From assembly GCA_036507285.1 (NCBI GenBank), contig CM071840.1, positions 55,733,847 to 55,797,846 of the forward strand: 64,000 bases of DNA, written 5' to 3'. The stretch's first letter is position 1; every line of letters begins with the position of its first letter. Shown piece by piece: positions 56,450 through 64,000 of the stretch. A program made the translations under genes and the position numbers. The stretch is from Trichosanthes cucumerina. Its lineage: Eukaryota; Streptophyta; Magnoliopsida; Cucurbitales; Cucurbitaceae. The notes beneath the pieces are model-generated. The model was given only the letters and a program-made list of their open reading frames with translations. It did no database searches and was not told the DNA's origin.

Positions 56450-58302
56450 TGAAGGGATTTAGAATTCCCGCAGCGGAAGAAGTTGTGAAACGTCGTTGAA
56501 CCGTTGTGTAATTCTATCTTAAAATCGAACCTATCCCATAGATCCTTGGCTAAACATGCAAATAAGAGAAGAAAACAGTAAGGAAAAACGACACTTACCA
56601 ATTGAAGAACACTTCTTCAATCCTCTTCCCCTTCGGTCACGATCTCTCTCGAACCAACGATCTCCTCGAACACGAACCTCGATCCGAACAGGGAGACAAC
56701 TCCAAAGGGTCTTCTCGGTTGTTCTCGGGAGGTTTAGGGAGAGTGTGTGGGACTCCCTTTGGTTTTGGGTGAGGAGAGATTTTAAGAATTGAGAGAGTTC
56801 TAGAGAGAAATTACTTGCTCTCTTTGGATCAAAATCCAAAAAATGGCAAGAAGCTTCTGCAAAGCCTTTAAACACTATTGTGTGATGGAGATAAAATCTC
56901 CACCAAATCACAATTTTACTACAACCATATGATATACAAATCATATTTGCATATCAAATATTATAAGGTATCTCATACCTTATTATACAAATCTCATTTG
57001 CATAAATGTGGAATTATAAATTGAATCACATTCAATTTAATTTCTCTCAATTCAATTTCCCCAATTAGCACTAATTAATCAATTAGGCTATACTATAGTT
57101 TATTATGAATCTCATTCACATCAAACTATATATTATGTCATCTATATCACATATAAAAGACATAAATACCCAAATAATGAATTTGAACACTTCAAATTCA
57201 CACCAAACTATAAACCCTCAATTTGTCCAATTTGAGTCAACCGAGGGACCTAATAGACCTACACATGATGAGCTCTAATGATCTGAGACTAACCTGTCAA
57301 ACTCTTTGACCCGGTTATTCAACATTCATTAGCTACGGTAACACTCCACTAAAGCCCGTAGCTGCACTCTCATCACTGTAGGACAAGTTGTGTCTATCGA
57401 TATAACCAATACTCATGAGTCGACCCTTCACAGGTTGTTCGTAGACACTACTGGGTCAAATTACCGTTTTGCCCCTGTGTCTACCTCTTGATCCTTAAGT
57501 CTCACTACTCCTCTAATGAACAACTACGTTTCATGGTCCAACCATAAACAACAACTCTCTCACAACCCTCTCAGGACAATGAGAGAGTGGGGCCCTGTTG
57601 TTCAAGCCCTAGAGACAACACTTAAGGGAACAACCCCTCTAGTTTCCCTAAAGTTTGGAACGAGTGAATTCCTTCTTGCGTAGTCAAGTTCCTAGCTCCC
57701 CACGTGGTCCTGTCCCTGAGAAGATAGGCATATTGGGCGAGTAATAGTGGCCACCCTCACCCGTACTAGTCAAAGGACAGACGCCCACAGACAGGAGTCC
57801 GTAACATGCTCAGGATTAAGGTCGAGTCACTAATGGCCATCTATGAAATTATTAGCCCTATACTGTTAACGGTGTTACATCAGTAAGTCTAATAATTCAC
57901 GGTCCGTTCTTGTACAATCTCATTGCACAGGATGCCCCCACTCGCATGTCAACCACATGAACGAGTCAGATCACCTCGTTTGTATCTAATACAAAACGGG
58001 TCGCATCCACAGTGCATCCAGGATTAGTCCTCCAACCCTATCCATATATTGTAGACCGTTCGGGTCATTAACTCGAACGTGATCCTCTTTGTGTGTCCAC
58101 TACACACCGTTCAAGTTCTTAGTTCTCGCATAATACAATGACCCTGGAGCTTAGTTTATTGGATTAAGTTTATGAAAAATGTGAGACACAAAGTTTAAAT
58201 AAATAACTATTATTTATCACACAAAGTTCAAATAAATAACTCTTATTTATTTACAATTTGGAATATTACAAACTACACGAGATGAGGACATACATCCCAA
58301 CA
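56450..58302 (-). repeat. G 5' LTR
   Basis: 1,853 bp. On the minus strand it opens TGTTGGGATGTATGTCC and ends AAATCCCTTCA. It shares the central blocks of the long LTR group but differs at both ends from E, D and F, so it is a separate subfamily. It forms the right edge of the repeat complex. Confidence 0.85.
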
Positions 58303-58790
58303 ATTGGAAAGTCATGAATTCCGCATATTTTGAACTTCATTTCATGTTTTATGTTTTTTCTTATTTAAAATTTGTCTATCAAGTGTTGAACTCTATTTGA
58401 ATAGAGGCCAGATTTGAGTTTTTCTTTATTTTAGTTTGAGTGAACCTTGTTTTAAACTGTTAATTTCTTGGGATCCCAATGAAGAAAATATTTCGTTTTT
58501 TGTTTTATTTTTAGACTCTTTATGTTTTTTGCCTCAAATGAATTTATTGTTAGTAATGACCAAAGGAAAAGAGTCTTAAGAAGTAGGGTCGTTACATGGG
58601 GTCATGTAGTCATCAGGTGTTCATCGACAGTGATTGTCGGGTTGTTGAGTTGTTAGGGTGGTCGGCAGTGGTGGTTCCCAGGTGGTTGGGTCAACGAAGT
58701 GTTTGTCGAGTCATTGTTGGTGGTTGGTGTGGGCAAGTTAGGTAGTTGGGATAGTTGATTGCTCGAGTGATCGAGTTGTTGGGGTAGATT
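58303..58790. other. Flanking DNA, no gene seen
   Basis: Low-copy sequence right of G. The second half begins to show GTCG and GGTGGT repetition that becomes clearer further right. Confidence 0.5.
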
Positions 58791-58799
58791 TATACAAGT

Positions 58800-59110
58800 C
58801 TCTTGATTGGTCATCGAAAGTAGTCGTTACCGGTGGTCAGGTCGTCGGTGTGGTCATCAGAGTTGTCGTTAGAGGTAGTCGTCAGCGGTAGTTAGAGTCG
58901 TGGGTGTTATTGTCAGAGGTAGTTATTAGCAGTTGCAGGGGTCGCTGGCGTGGTCGTCGGAATTGTCACCATAGGTTGTTGTCAACAGTGGTCGAGTCGC
59001 CAATGTGGTCGTCGTAGTTGTTGTTGGAGGTAGTTGTCAGCGGTGGTCGGATCGCCGATGTGGTCAATAGAGTTGTCACTAGAATTATTGTTGAAGTAGT
59101 CGCCGATAAT
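58800..59110 (+). repeat. Degenerate minisatellite, unit about 55 bp
   Basis: About five units follow the pattern GTAGTCGTCAGCGGTGGT, then CGGGTCGCCGATGTGGTCGT, then AGAGTTGTCGTTAGAG, with many substitutions and one short unit. Minus-strand frames here (TTTS, DDHIGD) are repeat by-products. Confidence 0.75.
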
Positions 59111-59608
59111 GAAAGATGACAAATAAAATAAGAAAACATGACACACACCCATGAGGTAACACTGTTGTAACTCATAGAGTTGTGTTTCAAAACTAAGGAT
59201 TTTGAACCTATTAGACAAAACATGATTTTGGATTTGGAATTCAACACTATCCCAATCAAAAACAGGGGGCCAAACGGTCCCTAATATGTTTGTCTCTACC
59301 TCATTCTCTAATACAAGTAATTTGGAGTTGATGGAAAATTCTCCCTTACGGAATTAGGTTTCTTTGAAAAAATATTTCCATTTCTTATTTTGTATTTATT
59401 TATATTATACTCATATATATTGATTTTTAATTATTTATATAATAAATTTTTAAACTCATTAAATTTAATAATATTGTTATGAACAGTTTAATAGAATTAG
59501 GCTAAATATATATTTTATTTCCTATTATTTAGTCCATTTAATAACAGTTAGAAAATTTTTACTTTAGTCTCTCATGTCTTGAAAATATTTAATTATATCT
59601 TCAATGCT

Positions 59609-59765
59609 GAAGAGTGTTAAAATTTATTTGTGATAGCCTTACAATACATGGAATTAAAAGGTTGTTTATAATGATATTTTCCGGGTATGTTTTTAAGATG
59701 GGTGAATATTAAAGTTGGTTTGTGATAACTTTACTATACGTGGAACTAATTAAGTGTCTCTTTGA
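59609..59765 (+). repeat. Diverged tandem pair, period about 96 bp
   Basis: TTTGTGATAGCCTTACAATACATGG and TTTGTGATAACTTTACTATACGTGG start two similar blocks. Confidence 0.65.
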
Positions 59766-60029
59766 AATGTCGACTTTTCAAGTACAAGTGTGAAGTTTTC
59801 TTTTTTTTTTATGAGAAAATGAAGTGTTAAAACAGAATTTTGCCATTGAAAAGTCATATCAATCAGGCCATAAATTAATATAAATGTAGAAAAGGAATTA
59901 CACATATTTAAAGGAATTCAAAACTACATAATCCATATGTTAACAGTTGACGAGCTACGAAAATATAATCAACGACTAAAATAATTAGTTTTTTGGAATT
60001 TTAGAAAACTTTAGACATTGATAGCTCAA

Positions 60030-60165
60030 CTAACATATTAAACATGTTAACAAGCACAAAATCTATGGTTAGAATTTCCTAATTCCTTATTGTACTAAAA
60101 AAATTCAACTTACATATTAAACGTGTTAACTACCACGATATTTATTGTTAGAATTTCCTAATCCG
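60030..60165 (+). repeat. Diverged tandem pair, period about 76 bp
   Basis: Two blocks share CATATTAAACATGTTAAC (CGTGTTAAC in the second) and GTTAGAATTTCCTAAT. Confidence 0.8.
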
Positions 60166-60833
60166 TCCTAAAAAAGAAAAAAAAAATTTACATTATCTGA
60201 GAACAATCTAGAATGTTTAAGTCTCATGAAAGATAGACATAATTTTTAAAAACTAAAAATCAAAACTAAAATAAGAGTGTTTGTGATCCAAATAGAGTTT
60301 TGAGAAAAGTTCAGTTAATTAAACCACATTTCCACATTTTAAACATAGAATATTATAAAGGGGGGAAAACTTAATAATATAGCTTTTTTTTTTGTTTTAT
60401 ATGACTTAATAATTGATTGTTTTGCAATTTTCTTTTTTTGATGATATAAAAAAAAATATGTGGAGAGAGTAGTCACATCAGAGGAAAGAGAAACGCAAGA
60501 ATTAAGGTGAGATTAGGCTGCTAATGCATGAGCTAGTCAGTCATCTACTAAATTATAATTACCAATTAACTAAACCAGAGAGATTTCAATCAATCATTTT
60601 TTAGTTTTATATACTTCCAGGTTAATTAATTTAAATAATTTTTCCAATCATCCAAACTTAATATGTCTCCCCAATTAAATAATTAATTCCATTATTTTGT
60701 AATTTTTCATACAACTAACCTAAACTCAACTCCCAACCTAACTCTTATAATTATAATAAAAGTTTTCTATTCTCATTTACGTAATGAGTCACCAGCTTCC
60801 CAGTTCCCACTATTAAAAACTCAACTCAGACAA

Positions 60834-60849
60834 ATATATATATATATAT
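60834..60849. repeat. (TA)n microsatellite
   Basis: Uninterrupted TA dinucleotides. Confidence 0.9.
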
Positions 60850-62990
60850 TTATATAACTTTGGTATTTTTTTTAAATACCATTATGAAATTTTACATGTA
60901 ATTTGAATTTTATTTTATTTTAGTTATATACTTTCAAATGTTCAAATTTAATCCTTATACTTTCAATAATAAATATTAAAATTAGCCACTCCCACTACAT
61001 CCCAAAGTTGGTTGTCTCACTCTAATATCAATTGATAGGGGCAACTACCTTTGACAGATCTCTACATTTGTATGATATTATCCACTTTTAGTATAAACTT
61101 TCACGACTTTGTTTCTTTGTTTTACCCAAAAAAATCTCATTCTAACGAAAATAGTGTTCCTCATTTATAAAACCGTGATTTTCCCTTTATCTAGCCAATA
61201 TAGGACTTTAATTGCACTTCCAACAATCTCAATACTACTGAATAGTTTAAAGTTAATTTTTTTCAAATATGTTCAATAATAATAATAATTTTTATGCATG
61301 AAAAAACACAATGAAAATATATTTCCAAAATTTAAAATCAAATGTTACTAAAAACTAATCTTTTTAGAAACGTTAACAATAAACTAACCGTAAACACAAA
61401 TTTTTAGTTTTATTGAAAGTAGAGAGACTAAGTTTAGGTTGAAAGAACCTATATCAAAATTAAATGAGAGTTAAAGAGTAGGGACTAAAATAATATGTTA
61501 ACCATAAAAAAACGGCACTCTATAATAAAATGACATTTTTAATTTAACACTTCGTAGAATACAGCTTCCAACTCCTGACTTTTTGATCCTATGTTATATG
61601 CCTTTTAACTTAAGTTGGTTGTTTTAGTTTGTACTATGAATTTTAGAATAAGTGTTTTTTAACCATGATTAGTTCATATAAATAAGGTTAAAATTGTCAT
61701 TTTAGTTCCTTCTGTTTTGAGTACAATTCCATCATTGTAATTTTTAAAGTTTGAATTCATTGTATGTGATTAGGTTAAAGTTTCTACCGCAGCTCGTTTT
61801 CTTTATCAAATATCTAAAGAAAATGTGGCATGTTCTTACTCAACACATGTAAGGAACGCAAAAGAAGTGTCAAGTTTTGGTGACATCAAAAATATTTTAG
61901 GATATAGACTTAACAAAACCATTTAGATAAAATTGAAATAAAAAAAAAATCATATTAGTTAAAATAGAATTTAATATATAAATGATACATCACAAATTTG
62001 AGATTTGGTATAAAATTTTAGACTACAATTTCCTTTTTATACCATTATAAATGATATATTTTGACATTATAGACCATAATATTTTAAGCTTTAGTTTTGG
62101 AGTAGAGTCTTCGACCATCAACTTTTTAGAATTTCAAATTAGAGTAGAGTTTTAATTATACAAAGTATGGTCAATAGGCACAAATGTTTATATTAGACTA
62201 GAAGGTTAGGTCAATTACCTTATCATTTCGAACAGCAACTTTTAGAGAAATTTGGGTTTAAATTTAAGAAATTAAGTGTCATTAAAGCAAAAAGATATGA
62301 AATCTTATTATTATTTGGAACATAAATGAAAAGAAGAAACATTCACAATTTCTCCCTCAATCCAAGTGCATTGTATCAGAAATTATTTTTTAACCGTATC
62401 ATAAAATATATATAAACTATAAAAAAAGAAGTTAATTTATGTGGGTTCAAAGAACCAACCGAATTCTACTCAAGAAATAAAAAAAGAAATGGCTACATAA
62501 GATGCATAGTTTTTTGCAAAGAATAAGATGCATATAGTGGCTGTAATTGTTATATTATAGTATTATTTTAGTGTGACGATCCGTGATCTAAAAAGTGGCA
62601 TATAGGCCAAACACGCCACGGAGGCATTTATCAAATACATAGACTATACTTTTATTATATATTTTTTGACCTTGAGCAATATTAATTAGAAATATTAACA
62701 AAACAAAACAACAAGAAATGTTTTTATGTGTTTCTCTCTTTAACCATTTCGAAGAGTTTTGATTTTAAAATACCATTTTTGTATTGTGACCTTAAGACCA
62801 CTTTCTGTGGTTTTAATGGTCTACCTTTAATCATTAGTTTCTATGGTTGGTTTATAGTTAACTTTTTCAAAAGAAATTAAATATTTATTAGCTTTCCTTC
62901 CATAAGCTTTGAAAAGACATTCACATTATATGTTTTATTGGAGAGAAATTTTTATTTTTATTTTACCAATTTCGATCACAATTAACTTCA

Positions 62991-63418
62991 AATTAACAAT
63001 AAAAACTAGTTAAGATTCATTAAAAGTACAAGTGTTAAATTTGAATATTTTAGAGTAGAAAGATTAAAATGAAAAGAATCTTAAAGTATAAGGACAAAAA
63101 TGTTATTTCAAATATTTTAATGAAGAGATGTCAGAAATAAATACAAATTGTTTTAGGACTAAAATGAAAAGAAGAACCCCTGAGTATAAGGAAACAAATG
63201 ACGTTTTCATTTTTTTAATGTAAAGAGAGAAACATGGAAATAATAACTTTTTTTGTAAGAGATATTGGTTTGTAAATTAAAATAAAAATATCATTTTGGT
63301 TCCTATACTTTAGGTTATATTTTATTTGAGTTTCTATATTTTCAAATGTCCAAATTTAATCATTATACTTTTAATAAAGCTTAAAATTGATCCTCATTAT
63401 TAGTTTATTGTTAACAAG
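62991..63418. repeat. Inverted pair of a dispersed repeat (MITE-like)
   Basis: The left arm (62991-63112; ATTAAAAGTACAAGTGTTAAA, AAAGTATAAGGAC) is the reverse complement, with divergence, of the right arm (63291-63418; TCCTATACTTTAGG, TTTAATCATTATACTTTTAAT). About 180 bp separate them. Related single copies occur at 60905-61000 and 61370-61500. Confidence 0.65.
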
Positions 63419-63822
63419 TTCAAGATAAAAGTTGGTCTCTATTAGCATTCTTTCTATAAATTTGAAGTTATATTTACATTTTATCTTTTCTTGCATGTAA
63501 ATTATTATTATTGTTATTATTTAACTAATTACTAAAAAAGTAATTAATTTTTTTTTTTAAATTTATTGAAAGTAGAATACTAAAATTAAATATTTAAAAC
63601 TAACCTAAATTAAAATAAAGAAATGCTTGCTTATGGAGGATGAGGTTCTTGGGGCTTGTCTTGTTGCTTGTGGTGTGGGGTGTCTTGAGAAGAGAGAAAA
63701 GAACTCTTCACACACCAACTCCAAGAGAAAGAGAGAGGGAGAGATTATTTTTAATAAAGACCGTGTGATTGGCTAAGTTCCTCTTTGCTTTAGTTTTTTG
63801 TATGAAGTGTAAAGTGACAAAC

Positions 63823-63830
63823 TATATAAA
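63823..63830 (+). promoter_or_regulatory. TATA box of a gene to the right
   Basis: TATATAAA followed by a pyrimidine-rich stretch is a typical plant core promoter. Upstream at 63721-63746 is a GA-rich block. Confidence 0.6.
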
Positions 63831-63840
63831 TCCTCATTGC

Positions 63841-63942
63841 TTGCCTCCTTTGTCTTTCTCTTTCTCTTTCTTTGTTTTATTTTTATTTTTCTTCAATCTC
63901 TCTCTCTCTCTCTCTCTCTTATCTGTGAGAAGTCCAAATCAT
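63841..63942 (+). other. CT-rich 5' leader with (TC)n tract
   Basis: Long pyrimidine tracts and a TC repeat at about 63896-63920 lie 15-95 bp after the TATA box, as in many plant 5' UTRs. Confidence 0.55.
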
Positions 63943-63972
63943 ATGGTTTCCCGAAGACAATTCATGTCCTAA
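63943..63972 (+). CDS. Possible upstream ORF, 9 codons
   Basis: The first ATG after the TATA box opens MVSRRQFMS and a stop. If the transcript starts after 63830, this short frame would precede the main start codon, which must lie beyond the window. It could also be an unused ATG; one copy cannot decide this. Confidence 0.35.
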   Translation: MVSRRQFMS

Positions 63973-63991
63973 CCAATCTCTGTCACATACA

Positions 63992-64000
63992 AAACCCTAA
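63992..64000 (+). promoter_or_regulatory. Telo-box AAACCCTAA
   Basis: An exact match to the plant telo-box, often found near the transcription start of growth and translation genes. It sits 160 bp after the TATA box at the edge of the window. Confidence 0.5.

Larger units (their letters stand above)
59111..62990. other. AT-rich intergenic DNA, no gene seen
   Basis: Six-frame reading gives no frame with a recognisable domain. It holds scattered copies of a short dispersed repeat (see 62991-63418), for example near 59510-59620, 60905-61000, 61370-61500 and 61690-61760. Confidence 0.6.

Noticed and set aside
11918..58302. E and G as two ends of one element (ATTG on both outer sides, complementary leader parts)
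   Set aside because: Their LTR ends differ clearly (TGAAGGGAATGAG against TGAAGGGATTTAG and beyond), and sequence right of G does not continue the D leader.
58966..59259. 97-codon minus-strand frame rich in Thr and Asp
   Set aside because: By-product of the degenerate minisatellite.
63769..63972. 67-codon frame at the right edge
   Set aside because: It spans the TATA box and CT tract and has no true ATG start; only its last 10 codons form a possible uORF.

Overview
The window is plant nuclear DNA, very probably from a dicot, and about 90% of it is LTR retrotransposon. The evidence is: repeated tRNA-iMet-type primer binding sites (TGGTATCAGAGC and its complement), Ty1/Copia gag-protease-integrase-RT-RNase H remnants, one Ty3/Gypsy Tat/Ogre-type element, and an AT-rich right flank that ends in a TATA box, a CT-rich leader and a telo-box. 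No complete host gene is present. The repeat style would suit a cucurbit, but the sequence alone does not prove a genus.

Names used below. Tat-1: Tat/Ogre-type Gypsy. B: Gypsy-like family with an LTR of about 2.2 kb. C1, C2, C3, C4, D, E, F, G, H: members of one broad Copia group with an unusually long (about 2 kb) untranslated leader. J: a small non-autonomous Gypsy derivative.

Layout. 1-1765: leader and truncated LTR of a minus-strand B element. 1771-7694: 3' half of Tat-1 (+), namely RNase H, integrase, a 24-unit minisatellite, a polypurine tract and an LTR. 7696-11917: Copia LTR pieces H and D, then the D leader (+). 11918-50091: Copia E (-), split by a series of insertions. C1 (12615-25739, +) sits in E's 3' LTR and itself carries C2 (14585-20459, +). 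A solo LTR (29220-31152) sits in E's integrase. A B solo LTR (31843-45539) sits in E's pol; it carries C4 (32339-43802, -), which in turn carries J (33164-37150, -). Another TG..CA element (46009-48248) sits in E's gag. 50095-52637: 3' end of C3 (+), joined head-on to E's leader. 52638-55980: F LTR and leader (+), joined head-on to G leader and LTR (-, 55981-58302). 58303-64000: low-copy AT-rich DNA with small repeats, ending in what looks like the promoter and 5' leader of a host gene lying to the right.

Most insertions are supported by 5-bp target duplications: AAACT for C1, CTTAG/CGTAG for C2, GTTCT for the solo LTR, TATTG for the B LTR, CTTAT/CTTGT for C4 and AGGAT for 46009-48248. LTR differences counted by eye (about 2% for J, 4% for C4, 6% for C1) agree with the nesting order. 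All pol genes are broken by stops, frameshifts or lost catalytic residues, so nothing here looks autonomous. The least explained signals are RNA-like hairpins with paired (compensatory) changes in the long Copia leaders, the two-unit minisatellite of Tat-1, and element J, which keeps gag but has lost protease, RT and RNase H.
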